Positions 11,080-21,710 of a stretch of DNA of 64,000 nucleotides are shown piece after piece. The translations under genes and the position numbers were made by a program. Under the pieces are notes generated by a model. It was not told where the DNA came from. It made no database searches and saw only the letters and a program-made list of their open reading frames with translations. Position 1 is the first letter of the stretch, and each line of letters opens with the position of its first letter. The stretch comes from Streptomyces sp. NBC_00582 (lineage in GTDB: Bacteria > Actinomycetota > Actinomycetes > Streptomycetales > Streptomycetaceae), in the NCBI RefSeq assembly GCF_036345155.1, contig NZ_CP107772.1, forward strand, positions 7,812,001 to 7,876,000. The letters are read 5' to 3'.

Positions 11080-11712
11080 ATGGGTCAGCCGGTGGAGCGC
11101 GAATCTGCACAAGCGGCACCGTCCGAGCTTCCGCCGGGACAGCGGCTGCAGCGGGGCTGGCCGGTCACGCACTACGGCCCGGTCCCCAAGTTCCGGCCCG
11201 AGCGCTGGGAGTTCCGGGTCTTCGGCGCCACCGCCGACGGCGAGAAGCGCTGCTGGAACCACGAGGAGTTCACCGCCCTCCCGTACACCACCGTCGTGGC
11301 CGATCTGCACTGCGTGACGAAGTTCAGCATGCTCGGCGCCGAGTGGGGCGGGGTCCCGGCCCGTACCGTCCTGGAGAGCGCCCCGCCCGCCGCCGACGTC
11401 ACCCATGTGATGGTGTGGGCGGAGTACGGCTTCAGCTCCAACCTGCGCCTGGCGGACTTCGCCTCCGAGCGCACGATCTTCGCCACCCACAAGGACGGCG
11501 AGCTCCTCACCGCCGAGCACGGCTTCCCGGTCCGTCTCGTCGTGCCCCACCTCTACGCCTGGAAGGGCCCCAAATGGGTCCGCGGCGTCGAGTACATGAC
11601 CGCCGACCGCCGCGGCTTCTGGGAGGAGCGCGGCTACCACAACATCGGCGACCCCTGGAAGGAGCAGCGCTACTCCTACCAGGAGGAGCCCGGGGACGGC
11701 CCCGAACTCTGA
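11080..11712 (+). CDS. Molybdopterin-dependent oxidoreductase, sulfite oxidase fold
   Basis: A 210-residue protein with a single oxidoreductase molybdopterin-binding domain of the sulfite oxidase / MsrP superfamily. The Mo-ligating cysteine is in VADLHCVTKFSMLG, followed by the conserved W-G-G and a RLVVPHLYAWKGPKWV segment, both typical of the fold. It lacks a Tat signal and the C-terminal dimerisation domain of true sulfite oxidases, so it is probably cytoplasmic. The substrate is unknown. ATG 11080 is preceded by GGATGGAG. Clustered dyads lie upstream. Confidence 0.82.
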   Translation: MGQPVERESAQAAPSELPPGQRLQRGWPVTHYGPVPKFRPERWEFRVFGATADGEKRCWNHEEFTALPYTTVVADLHCVTKFSMLGAEWGGVPARTVLESAPPAADVTHVMVWAEYGFSSNLRLADFASERTIFATHKDGELLTAEHGFPVRLVVPHLYAWKGPKWVRGVEYMTADRRGFWEERGYHNIGDPWKEQRYSYQEEPGDGPEL

Positions 11713-11725
11713 CGGGCTCCGAGGC

Positions 11726-12211
11726 TCAGTGGTGGTACTGGTGCACCACCGCGTGACCCTTGCCGCGGCCGATCATCCACTTGTTGACCGGCACGGTGAC
11801 CACGAAGGCGATGACCAGCGAGATCGCCAGTGACGCCCAGAACAGGGCGTCGGCCAGTTCCGCGTCCATCGCGTCGGGCCAGAGCACGATCACCCCGTTG
11901 TCGATCAGCTCCATCACCGCGATCGACAGCGTGTCCGCGGCCAGCGCCACCCGCAGTGCCGCCCGGAAGCCGAGGCCGGCCTTCAGTACCCCGCGCAGGG
12001 TCAACGAGTAGCCGAAGAAGAAGGCCAGGACGATCGCCAGGATGGTCGTCGACAGATTCCCCCAGCCGAGCGCGGTGCCGACGACCATGCCGAGCACCTC
12101 GCCGATGGCGCAGCCGGTCAGACAGTGCAGGGTGGCCTGCGCGGCCATGGCCCAGGTCGCGGCGGGTGCCGCGGTGTGGTGGACGTGCGCGGTGTGCGTC
12201 TCGTGCTCCAT
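11726..12211 (-). CDS. DUF4396 membrane protein, His-rich N-terminus
   Basis: A 161-residue integral membrane protein with about four hydrophobic helices. The N-terminus is rich in His (HETHTAHVHH) and the C-terminus also ends in HQYHH, suggesting metal binding. The core (ATLHCLTGCAIGEVLGMVVG, and ELIDNGVIVLWPDAMDA) matches DUF4396. I chose ATG 12211; a TTG at 12223 is in frame. A CsoR-like copper operator lies 55 bp upstream, so I infer a role in copper or persulfide homeostasis, possibly transport. The Cys pair in LHCLTGC could bind metal. It is convergent with the molybdoenzyme. Confidence 0.75.
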   Translation of the reverse strand: MEHETHTAHVHHTAAPAATWAMAAQATLHCLTGCAIGEVLGMVVGTALGWGNLSTTILAIVLAFFFGYSLTLRGVLKAGLGFRAALRVALAADTLSIAVMELIDNGVIVLWPDAMDAELADALFWASLAISLVIAFVVTVPVNKWMIGRGKGHAVVHQYHH

Positions 12212-12265
12212 GGGTGCCCCCAATGCCGGATGACGGTTCCTGTGTCGCTCGCCTCCACCAACCGT

Positions 12266-12282
12266 ATACCCCCCAGGGGTAT
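12266..12282. promoter_or_regulatory. CsoR-like operator
   Basis: ATACCCC-CCA-GGGGTAT, a perfect 7-bp inverted repeat with a 3-bp centre. It agrees closely with CsoR-family operators (ATACCCCC...GGGGTAT type), which control copper export genes. It stands just before the DUF4396 gene on the minus strand. Confidence 0.7.
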
Positions 12283-12327
12283 TCCAGAACGTCCTGAACG
12301 CCTCGCGTCCTGAACGCGCCGGGCGTC

Positions 12328-13218
12328 CTACGCGTCCCGGAGTTTCTTCAGCCGCTCCACGTCCGCCGCATGGCCCTCCTTGCCGCCGGGCGTCTCGATG
12401 ATCAGCGGTACGCCCTCCGTCGCCGGGTGGGTCATCAGCGCCCGGAACGGATCCTCGCCGATGTGCCCAAAGCCGATGTTCTCGTGCCGGTCCTTGTGCG
12501 CGCCGACCACGTCCTTGGAGTCATTGGCGTGGATCAGCCTCAGCCGGCCCTCGCCGACGGTGTCCACCAGCAGATCGAGGGTGTCGTGCATCCCGGAGGG
12601 CCCGGTCAGGTCGTGCCCCGCGGCGAACACATGACAGGTGTCGAGACACACCCCGAGCTTCGGATGGGCGTCCAGCGCCTCGAAGTACGGCCCGAAGTCC
12701 CAGGTCCGGGAGCAGAGCGAGGAACCCTGCCCGGCGGTGGACTCCAGCAGCAGGAACGGGTCGTCGTCGTGGGTCAGTTCGTCCAGCAGCGGCAGCAGAT
12801 GCTCCCGTACCTGCTTCAACGCCACCGACCGCTCCCGCCCGCCCGTCGCGCTCCCCGTGTGGACGACCACCCCGAGCGCCCCGATCGCCCGCCCCCGGCG
12901 CAGCGAGTGCCGCAGCGACTCCACCGACCGCTCCACCGTCGCCTCGGTGTGCGACCCGAAGTTGATCAGATACGGCGCGTGCACGTACGCCGGGATCGAC
13001 TCCGCCGCGCAGGCCGCCCGGAACGCCTCGTCCTGGGCCGGGTTGCCGGGCGGGGTGGCCCAGCCGCGCGGGTTGGCGACGAACACCTGGACCGTCTCGG
13101 CCTTGAGGTCGTGGGCGTACGACACGCCCACGGAGTGCAGTCCGCCGGCCACGGGGACATGGCCGCCGACGGGGTTGCGGGAGGGGAAGGGCGCCGCTGG
13201 GCGGGGTGGCTGACTCAC
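12328..13218 (-). CDS. nfo: Deoxyribonuclease IV (AP endonuclease)
   Basis: A 296-residue endonuclease IV family (AP endonuclease 2) TIM-barrel enzyme that nicks DNA 5' to abasic sites in base excision repair. The trinuclear Zn ligands can be seen in order: HAPYLIN, VVHTGS, LLEST, VCLDTCHVFAAG, LIHANDSK, DRHENIGFGHIG and the final IETPGG Glu. The N-terminal ~20 residues (Pro/Arg-rich) precede the barrel; translation may start later, but the next methionine is far inside. Stands alone between the DUF4396 gene and the PASTA kinase. Confidence 0.9.
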   Translation of the reverse strand: MSQPPRPAAPFPSRNPVGGHVPVAGGLHSVGVSYAHDLKAETVQVFVANPRGWATPPGNPAQDEAFRAACAAESIPAYVHAPYLINFGSHTEATVERSVESLRHSLRRGRAIGALGVVVHTGSATGGRERSVALKQVREHLLPLLDELTHDDDPFLLLESTAGQGSSLCSRTWDFGPYFEALDAHPKLGVCLDTCHVFAAGHDLTGPSGMHDTLDLLVDTVGEGRLRLIHANDSKDVVGAHKDRHENIGFGHIGEDPFRALMTHPATEGVPLIIETPGGKEGHAADVERLKKLRDA

Positions 13219-13259
13219 CCGTTCAGGGTGTCATGCCCGAGCGGGAGCCCCGCCGCCGG

Positions 13260-15203
13260 TCACCGGATGGTGATCGTGATCGTCGCCCCCTTCGGGGCGG
13301 TCTTCCCGCCCTTCACCGACTGCTTCTTCACCGTGTCGCCGAACAGCCCGAGCAGTCCGCGGTCCTCCTCGACCTGGAAACCGGCCTGTTCGAGCGCGGT
13401 CTTGGCGTCGTCGACGCTGTCCCCGACCACGTCCGGGACCTCCACCATCTCCGGGCCCTTGGACAGCGTCAGCGTCACCGTGTCCCCGTCGGCGGCCTGG
13501 CTGTCCGCCTCCGGGGTCTGTGCCGCGACCTGGCCCTTGTCGAACTCGGAGGTGACCTGCTCGGCGGAGACCTCCACCGTCAGCCCGGCCCCCTCCAACT
13601 CGGCCCTGGCGTCGTCGAGGTCCTCACCGGTGACGTCCGGGACGTCGATCGCGCTGCCCTTGCTGACGACGATCGCGACCGCCGAGCCCGCGCGCCGCTC
13701 CGCACCCGCGTCGGGGGAGGTGCTGATCACGAAGCCCTTGATCACGTCGTCGCTGAACTCCTCGGTGACCTGTCCCGGCTCCAGCCCGTCCGACGTCAGC
13801 AGGCCCTTGGCCTTGTCCAGCCGGGACCCCGTCACATCCGGCACCTTCACCGTCTGCGGGCCGTCGGAGACGGTGAGCGTCACCGAGTCGTGCTTGCGGA
13901 TGCGGGCGCCCGGCTCCGGGTCCGTGCTGATCACGGTGCCGCGCTTGACGGTGTCGCTGTAGGAGTGCTTGACCGCACCCACCTCGAGCCCGGCGGACTT
14001 GAGCCGCTGCTCGGCCTTCGCCTGCGCCTGCGTCAGCACCGCCGGCACCTTGGTGAACTGGCCGGAGTTGATGTACCAGACACCGGTGCCCACCCCGATC
14101 ACCAGCAGCACGGCCGTGACCAGGGCGAGCAGCCCGCGCCGGGGCCGCGCGCCGCGCCTTCGCGGCGGCAGGGGCGGGGGACTCTGGAACCGGGAGGTCC
14201 GGTGGACGGAGCCCCCGTCCCCACCGAACCCGTCCTCCTCGTTGACCGGCAGCGGCCGGGGCACGGTCAGCGAGCGCGGGATGACGCTCGTACGGTCCTC
14301 GGCGTTGTCGTGGGCGGCGGACACGGCCTGCGGCGGCAGGGCGTCCAACTGCTCCTCGCTCAGCCCGGCGCGGGCGTCCCGCACCTGGCCGAGCAGCGCG
14401 ACCGCGTCGTGCGGCCGGACGGCCGGGGTACGGGCGGTGGCCGAGGCGACCAGCTCGTCCAGCGCGAACGCCAGCCCCGGGACCTCGGCGGAGGGGGGCG
14501 GGACGTCCTCGTGGAGGTGCTTGTAGAGCACGATCGCGGGGGAGTCGCCGTCGTGCGGCTTCTCACCGGTGAGCATCTCGTAGAGCACGACGCCGCACGC
14601 GTACACGTCGACCCGGGGGTCGGCCGCACCGGGCGTCTCGATCTGCTCGGGCGCCAGATAGGCGACGGTCCCGAGCACGGCCCCCGTGGTACTGGTCACG
14701 GTGTCCACGGACCGCACGAGCCCGAAGTCCGCGACCTTGACGCGCCCGTCGTCCCCTATCAACACGTTCTCGGGCTTCATGTCCCGGTGCACGAACCCGG
14801 CCCGGTGCGCGGCGCCGAGCGCGGCGAGCACCGGCTCCAGGATGTCGAGCGCGGCCCTCGGCTGCAGCGCCCCGCGGTCGCGCAGCACGTCACGCAGGGT
14901 GCAGCCCGCGATGTACTCCATCGCCAGGTACACGTACGACCCGTCCGCACCCTGATCGAAGACCTGCACGACATTGGGGTGCGCGAGCCGCGCGACGGAC
15001 TTCGCCTCCCGGATGAACCGCTCGACGAACGACCCGTCGGCGGCGAGTGCCGGGTGCATCACCTTGAGCGCGAGCACACGGTCGAGGCGGGTGTCCACGG
15101 CCCGGTAGACCGTGGCCATCCCGCCCACGGCGATCCGCGCGTCGATGCGATACCGCCCGTCGAGCACCTGCCCGACCAGAGGGTCCTGAAGGGTCGTGTC
15201 CAC
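13260..15203 (-). CDS. Membrane Ser/Thr protein kinase with four PASTA domains
   Basis: A 647-residue Hanks-type kinase. The kinase domain spans ~18-280 with the ATP Lys47 (LALKVMH), catalytic HRDMKPEN (Asp141), DFG at 159-161 and an activation loop rich in Ser/Thr. A Pro-rich juxtamembrane region leads to one membrane helix (LLALVTAVLLVIGVGTGVWY), then four extracellular PASTA repeats that in relatives bind muropeptides. A Rv2175c-like protein, the known substrate of mycobacterial PknL, is encoded at 19502-19867, and DAHP synthase is nearby as in Mycobacterium, so this is probably the PknL-type kinase. The start is GTG 15203. It may equal an S. coelicolor Pka kinase, but I am not certain which. 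Confidence 0.92.
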   Translation of the reverse strand: MDTTLQDPLVGQVLDGRYRIDARIAVGGMATVYRAVDTRLDRVLALKVMHPALAADGSFVERFIREAKSVARLAHPNVVQVFDQGADGSYVYLAMEYIAGCTLRDVLRDRGALQPRAALDILEPVLAALGAAHRAGFVHRDMKPENVLIGDDGRVKVADFGLVRSVDTVTSTTGAVLGTVAYLAPEQIETPGAADPRVDVYACGVVLYEMLTGEKPHDGDSPAIVLYKHLHEDVPPPSAEVPGLAFALDELVASATARTPAVRPHDAVALLGQVRDARAGLSEEQLDALPPQAVSAAHDNAEDRTSVIPRSLTVPRPLPVNEEDGFGGDGGSVHRTSRFQSPPPLPPRRRGARPRRGLLALVTAVLLVIGVGTGVWYINSGQFTKVPAVLTQAQAKAEQRLKSAGLEVGAVKHSYSDTVKRGTVISTDPEPGARIRKHDSVTLTVSDGPQTVKVPDVTGSRLDKAKGLLTSDGLEPGQVTEEFSDDVIKGFVISTSPDAGAERRAGSAVAIVVSKGSAIDVPDVTGEDLDDARAELEGAGLTVEVSAEQVTSEFDKGQVAAQTPEADSQAADGDTVTLTLSKGPEMVEVPDVVGDSVDDAKTALEQAGFQVEEDRGLLGLFGDTVKKQSVKGGKTAPKGATITITIR

Positions 15204-15362
15204 GCAGCGAGTCTACGAGCCACGACCGACACCCCACCCCCTCCCACCCATTCGGAGCACGACTGCAGCCGACCTGTGACGCGCCCCACCGGGGAAGCCG
15301 GGGGAGCCCGCCCGCGACGGGTGGCCGCCGGCGGTGGGAGAGGAGGGGGAGGGGAGCGGCGG

Positions 15363-16359
<997 letters not shown>

Positions 16360-16363
<4 letters not shown>

Positions 16364-17526
16364 ACGAGCTGCTCCGTGGGGACGGCGGCGCCGAAGCGCC
16401 GGGGGGTGAAGGGGCGGGCCTCGTCGGGGAGTTCACCGGTGGCCAGGGCATGGGCCAGGGCGTCGCCGGTGACCGGCGTCAGCAGCACCCCGTTGCGGTA
16501 GTGCCCGGTGGCCAGCAGCAGCCCGTCCAGCGCGGTCGGCCCGAGCAGCGGCGCGTTGTCGGGCGAGCCGGGCCGCAGTCCCGCGCGGGTCTCCGTGAGC
16601 GGCAGTTCCGTGATCCCGGGCACCAGTTCGTGCGCGTCGCGCAGCAGCTCGTACACGCCGCCCGCCGTCACCGCCGTGTCCCAGCCCAGTTCCTCGCTGG
16701 TGGCGCCCACGACCAGCTCGCCGTTCTCCCGCGGCACCAGATACACCTGGCTGCCGCGCACGACGGCCCGCACGGTACGGCTGAGGAACGGCGCGTACGC
16801 GGGCGGCACCGTCAGCCGCAGCACCTGCCCCTTCACCGGCCGCACCGGCGGCAGCACCTCCTCCGGCACCCCCGCCAGCCGCCCGCTGAGGCTCCCCGCC
16901 GCGAGCACCACCTGCCCCGCCCCCAGCGCCGTACCGTCAGCCGTGACGACCCCCGCCGCCCGCCCGCCCACGACGGACAGCCGCTCGGCCCACGCCCGGT
17001 GCAGCACCACCCCCGCCCGCTCGCAGGCCACGACCAGCGCGTCGGCCAGCCGCCGGGGGTCGATCTGGTGGTCACCGTCCACCCGCAGCCCGCCCCGCAC
17101 CCCCGGCGCGAGCATCGGCTCCAGCCGCCGGCACTCCCGCCCGGTCAGCCACTCCGACTCCAGCCCCGACTGCGTCTGCAGCGCGTGCAGTTCCCGCAGA
17201 TGGGCGCGGTCGTCGGCGTCCAGCGCCACCGCGAGCGTGCCGCACCGGCGGTAGCCGAGGTCCCGCCCGGTGGCCTCCGTCAGCTCGGCCGCGAAGTCCG
17301 GATAACGGCGGGCCGAGGCCAGGTTGAGCCCCAGCAGGGTCTGCTCGCCGTGGTGCAGTTCGGTGACGGCGGCCAGCATCCCGGCCGCCACCCGCGCGGC
17401 CCCGCCGCCCGGCTCGGGGTCCACCACCGTGACGGCGAACCCGCGTTGCGCGGCCCGCCACGCCGTGACCAGCCCGATGATCCCGCCCCCCACGACGAGG
17501 ACGTCGGGTGTACGTGTACGCGACAT
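16360..17526 (-). CDS. thiO: Glycine oxidase ThiO
   Basis: A 388-residue DAO-family flavoenzyme. The FAD-binding VLVVGGGIIGLVTAWRAAQRG is at residues 9-29, followed by the second Glu/Asp motif in VTVVDPEPGG, a conserved GGLRVDGDHQIDPRRL and a C-terminal LLLATGHYRNGVLLTP segment. In aerobic bacteria ThiO oxidises glycine to dehydroglycine for thiazole formation. The start is ATG 17526, directly after a TPP riboswitch. It heads the thiO-thiS-thiG unit. Confidence 0.92.
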
Positions 17527-17534
17527 GGGCGTCC

Positions 17535-17630
17535 AGCCCCTCCCTTCGCCGGCATGACCCGGATCAGGTTCGTACGGTCGGAGGCCGGCCAGCCTCCCTC
17601 TCAGCCCGGTGCGTCCGGGCTCCCGCGAGT
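17535..17630 (-). promoter_or_regulatory. TPP riboswitch (THI element)
   Basis: Read on the minus strand, the conserved parts of the THI element occur in order: GGGCTGAGAGG (around 17597-17608), GAACCTGATCCGGGTCATG and CCGGCGAAGGGA (17540-17551), with closing stem GGAGCCCGG at the 5' side. It ends about ten bases before the thiO start and its 3' part holds the ribosome binding region, so thiamine pyrophosphate probably blocks translation of thiO. Confidence 0.93.
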
Positions 17631-17730
17631 GCTCTACGTTGGCCACACCCTAGCCCGTGCCTCCGCGCCCCTGTAAAGAGAGCCTCCCGCCTCTGACGGG
17701 AGCCTCCCGCCCATTAGGAGCCCCCTCCCC

Positions 17731-18081
17731 ATGCCCCGCTCGCTCGACGGCCTCGTCCTCGCCCCCGTCGCCGACCAGGCCCCGGGCCAGGTCGGCACCC
17801 GCACCCGCTTCACGTACCACGAGCAGGACGGGGTGATCTGGGCGGACTACGGGGGCGGCGACGTCGTACGCGGCCACCTCGTGGGTACCCGTGAGGGGGA
17901 CCGGCTCGACTTCCGGTACGTCCAGCTCAAGCAGGACGGGACGACCTCCTCGGGGCACTGCGTCTCGACGGTCGTCGCCCTGGAGGACGGTCGGGTGCGG
18001 CTGGCGGAGACCTGGAACTGGGAGTCGCAGGAGGGCAGCGGCACGAGCGTTGTGGAGCAGGTCACGGAGCACGACCGCTGA
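17731..18081 (+). CDS. Small hypothetical protein, lipocalin-like
   Basis: A 116-residue soluble protein, probably all beta: alternating hydrophobic strands with VRGHLVGTREGDRLDFRYVQL and a closing ETWNWESQEGSGTSVVEQV. It has no signal peptide or known catalytic motif. Similar small Streptomyces proteins are sometimes labelled N-acetylglutamate synthase, which I see no support for. ATG 17731 follows AGGAG ten bases upstream. Function unknown. Confidence 0.7.
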   Translation: MPRSLDGLVLAPVADQAPGQVGTRTRFTYHEQDGVIWADYGGGDVVRGHLVGTREGDRLDFRYVQLKQDGTTSSGHCVSTVVALEDGRVRLAETWNWESQEGSGTSVVEQVTEHDR

Positions 18082-18096
18082 CTGACGAATCGTCAG
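18082..18096. promoter_or_regulatory. Perfect palindrome CTGACGAATCGTCAG in promoter of ferredoxin reductase gene
   Basis: A 15-bp perfect odd palindrome, 17 bp before the start of the flavoprotein gene and overlapping the end of the promoter region (TATGGT at about 18103). The partner copy before pfkA at 5529-5543 shares CTGAC-N5-GTCAG. Probably an operator. Confidence 0.45.
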
Positions 18097-18113
18097 GTGT
18101 CTATGGTGATCAG

Positions 18114-19361
18114 GTGAGCGAGCAGAGACGGGAACGGCAAGAGGACAGGCCGGCGACGCGGCGCGTGGTCGTCGTCGGCGCGGGCATGGCCGGGGTGCAG
18201 ACCGCGGTGGCCCTGCGCGAACAGGGCTTCGACGGCACCCTGACCCTGATCGGCGCGGAGCCCCATCAGCCCTACGACCGGCCTCCGCTCTCCAAGGCCG
18301 TCCTGCTCGGCAAGGCCGAGGGCTCCGCCTTCGACGTCGACTTCGACGGCCTGGGCATCGACCTGCTGCTCGGCCGCGAGGTCCTCGGCCTGCGTCCGGC
18401 CGACCACGAGGTGGACACCGAGGCCGGGCCCGTCCCCTACGACGTCCTCGTCCTCGCCACCGGCGCCGAACCGATCCGGCTGCCGGGCGCCGACGGTGTG
18501 CCCGGCGTCCATCTGCTGCGCACCCTCGACGACGCCGAACGACTGCGGCCCGTCCTCGCCCGCCGGCACGACATCGTGGTCGTCGGCGCCGGCTGGATCG
18601 GCGCCGAGTTCGCCACCGCCGCCCGCGAGGCCGACTGCGCGGTCACCGTCGTGGAGGCCGCCGACCGGCCCCTCGCCGGTGCCCTACCGGCCGAGGTCGC
18701 CGCCCCGATGACCTCCTGGTACGCCGACAGCGGCACCGACCTGCGCACCCACGCGCGCGTGGCCCGTGTCGAACCCGGCGCGGTCGTCCTCGACGACGGC
18801 TCCCGGCTGCCCGCGGACGCCGTCGTGGTCGGCATCGGCGCCCGCCCCGCCACCGCCTGGCTGACCGGCTCCGGCATCGAGCTGGGCCCCCACCACGAGG
18901 TCCTGGCCGACGCCCATCTGCGCGCCTCCCTCCCGGACGTGTACGCGGTCGGCGACTGCGCGTCCTTCCCCTCGGCGCGCTACGGCGAACGCCTCCTCGT
19001 CCACCACTGGGACAACGCCCTCCAGGGCCCGCGCACGGTCGCCGCGAACATCATCGGCGCCGCCACGGACGAGCCCCCGGTGGTCTACGACCCGGTCCCC
19101 TACTTCTGGTCCGAACAGTTCGGCCGCTTCGTCCAGTACGCCGGCCACCACACCACGGCCGACCGCATGATCTGGCGCGGCGACCCGACGGGCCCGGCCT
19201 GGAGCGTGTGCTGGCTGCGTGACGACCACCTGATCGCCCTCCTGGCGGTGGGCCGCCCCCGGGACCTGGCCCAGGGCAGACGCCTGATCGAATCAGCCAC
19301 CCGCATGGACGCGACGGCATTGGCGGACCCGGGCCGCCCCTTGAAGAGCGCGACTGCCTGA
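18114..19361 (+). CDS. FAD-dependent oxidoreductase, ferredoxin/rubredoxin reductase type
   Basis: A 415-residue BphA4/ferredoxin-reductase-like flavoprotein. FAD motif VVVVGAGMAGVQTAVALRE at the N-terminus, NAD motif IVVVGAGWIGAEFATAA in the middle, the conserved YAVGDCASFPSARYG and a C-terminal reductase domain starting FWSEQFGRFVQYAG. It would pass electrons from NAD(P)H to a ferredoxin, for example for P450s. No ferredoxin gene is adjacent. The start is GTG 18114 with no good ribosome binding site; TATGGT ending 6 bp upstream suggests a leaderless message. Confidence 0.87.
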   Translation: MSEQRRERQEDRPATRRVVVVGAGMAGVQTAVALREQGFDGTLTLIGAEPHQPYDRPPLSKAVLLGKAEGSAFDVDFDGLGIDLLLGREVLGLRPADHEVDTEAGPVPYDVLVLATGAEPIRLPGADGVPGVHLLRTLDDAERLRPVLARRHDIVVVGAGWIGAEFATAAREADCAVTVVEAADRPLAGALPAEVAAPMTSWYADSGTDLRTHARVARVEPGAVVLDDGSRLPADAVVVGIGARPATAWLTGSGIELGPHHEVLADAHLRASLPDVYAVGDCASFPSARYGERLLVHHWDNALQGPRTVAANIIGAATDEPPVVYDPVPYFWSEQFGRFVQYAGHHTTADRMIWRGDPTGPAWSVCWLRDDHLIALLAVGRPRDLAQGRRLIESATRMDATALADPGRPLKSATA

Positions 19362-19383
19362 CCTACGCGAGGGGTGACCCCCA

Positions 19384-19440
19384 GGGGCGCGGGGCTGTGA
19401 CACGTGCGGCTCCGCCGCGTGGGCGCGATCGTCCCCCACG
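19384..19440. repeat. Streptomyces interspersed palindromic repeat, variant copy 2
   Basis: GGGGCGCGGGGCTGTG begins a 57-bp element with an inner hairpin (GTGCGGC-TCC-GCCGCGT) and a closing GGGCGCGAT. It resembles the longer variant of the interspersed repeat seen at 366-428 and 46302-46329. It lies between the flavoprotein stop and the Rv2175c-like gene. Confidence 0.55.
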
Positions 19441-19501
19441 ACGCCGCACCCGACCGCACACCCATCGCGGCCCACCCGCACATGCGCCTACCCTTGACCC
19501 C

Positions 19502-19867
19502 GTGACCGAGATTGACGCAAAGACCGATGCTCTCGTCCCCGCCTGGCTGACCGTGCCCGACATCGCCGAGATGCTCGATGTCGACGTGATCCGTGTCCGG
19601 CAGCTGATCAAGGAGGGCCAGCTCATCGCCGTACGCCGTGGTGAGAACCGCGCGCTGCACGTCCCCGCCGCCTTCATCGACGGCGACAAGGTCGTCAAGG
19701 GCCTGTCCGGGACCCTGACGCTCCTGCGGGACGACGGCTTCACGGACGAAGAGATGCTGGAGTGGCTCTTCACGCCCGACGACAGCCTGCCCGGCACCCC
19801 CGCACAGGCCCTCAGCGAGAATCGCGGCACGGAGGTGAAGCGCCGCGCCCAGGCGCTCGCCGTCTGA
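19502..19867 (+). CDS. Rv2175c-like DNA-binding protein
   Basis: A 121-residue protein with a winged helix-turn-helix of the MerR/excisionase kind ([31 protein letters not shown]) followed by the C-terminal domain [41 protein letters not shown]. It lines up along its length with Mycobacterium Rv2175c, a DNA-binding protein phosphorylated by the kinase PknL. A PASTA kinase is encoded 4.3 kb away on the other strand. GTG 19502 is the start that fits the domain. Several Thr residues near the N-terminus could be kinase targets; this is inference. Confidence 0.85.
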   Translation: MTEIDAKTDALVPAWLTVPDIAEMLDVDVIRVRQLIKEGQLIAVRRGENRALHVPAAFIDGDKVVKGLSGTLTLLRDDGFTDEEMLEWLFTPDDSLPGTPAQALSENRGTEVKRRAQALAV

Positions 19868-19899
19868 GGCAGCCAGTACCGACACCACGGGGGACATCG

Positions 19900-20547
19900 A
19901 TGACCGACACCGCTCGCGCACGCCTGGCCGACGCCCGGCTCTATCTCTGCACGGACGCCCGCACCCGCCAGGGCGACCTCCCGGAGTTCCTGGACGCGGT
20001 CCTCGCGGCCGGTGTCGACATCGTGCAACTGCGGGACAAGGGCATGGAGGCCGCCGAGGAACTGGAGCACCTGGCGGTGTTCGCCGAGGCCTGCGCCCGG
20101 CACGGCCGGCTCCTCGCGGTCAACGACCGGGCAGATGTCGCCCACGCGGCCCGGGCCGGCGTCCTCCACCTGGGCCAGGGCGACCTGCCGGTGCCCGCGG
20201 CCCGCGCGATCCTCGGCGACGACGTCCTCGTCGGCCGCTCCACCCACTCCGAGGCGGAGGCGGAGGCCGCCGCGGCCCAGGAGGGCGTGGACTACTTCTG
20301 CACCGGCCCCTGCTGGCCCACCCCCACCAAGCCCGGCCGGTCCGCCCCGGGCCTCGGCCTGGTCCGGCACACCGCCGCCCTCGGCACCGACCGCCCGTGG
20401 TTCGCGATCGGCGGCATCGACCTCGGCAACCTCGACGAGGTGCTGGAGGCGGGCGCCCGGCGGGTCGTGGTCGTCCGGGCGATCACCGAGGCGGAGGATC
20501 CGGGCGCGGCGGCGGCGGAGTTCACCAAGCGGCTCCGCCAGCCGTAG
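19900..20547 (+). CDS. thiE: Thiamine-phosphate synthase
   Basis: A 215-residue TIM-barrel enzyme joining hydroxymethylpyrimidine diphosphate to thiazole phosphate. Motifs are [57 protein letters not shown] and FAIGGI. The usual G-P-V-F-x-T is here G-P-C-W-P-T. ATG 19900 is preceded by GGGGGAC. It is 32 bp after the Rv2175c-like gene, probably in one unit with it and apart from thiOSG. No separate TPP riboswitch is visible upstream. Confidence 0.92.
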   Translation: MTDTARARLADARLYLCTDARTRQGDLPEFLDAVLAAGVDIVQLRDKGMEAAEELEHLAVFAEACARHGRLLAVNDRADVAHAARAGVLHLGQGDLPVPAARAILGDDVLVGRSTHSEAEAEAAAAQEGVDYFCTGPCWPTPTKPGRSAPGLGLVRHTAALGTDRPWFAIGGIDLGNLDEVLEAGARRVVVVRAITEAEDPGAAAAEFTKRLRQP

Positions 20548-20552
20548 GCGTC

Positions 20553-20665
20553 CGCCCGGACGCCTGCCCCGATGGCTGCCCCTGCCCTGATGTCTGCCCG
20601 GCCGGCTGCCCCGATGTCTGCCCGGAAGTCTGTCCGGATGTCTGTCCAATGGGTGGACAACAGGC
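20553..20665. repeat. Degenerate short repeats between thiE and metF
   Basis: About 100 bp of imperfect tandem units built on GATGTCTGCCCGG and GATGGCTGCCCC, followed by TGTCCA-N5-TGGACA (20643-20659), a perfect 6-bp dyad. The units drift in length, so no coding periodicity is evident. They lie in the metF upstream region. Confidence 0.5.
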
Positions 20666-20721
20666 CGACAATTCGGGCAAATATCCGGCATCCGGTTGGG
20701 TGACCGTCGCCCCCTGGTTAA

Positions 20722-21654
<933 letters not shown>

Positions 21655-21710
21655 ACCGGTCGCATCCAGATACGACACACTGCGTAGCGGCCACTGGGAG
21701 AGGGGCGTAC

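Noticed and set aside
20553..20665. A possible cobalamin or SAM riboswitch before metF
   Set aside because: The region has only short degenerate repeats; none of the conserved riboswitch cores is present.
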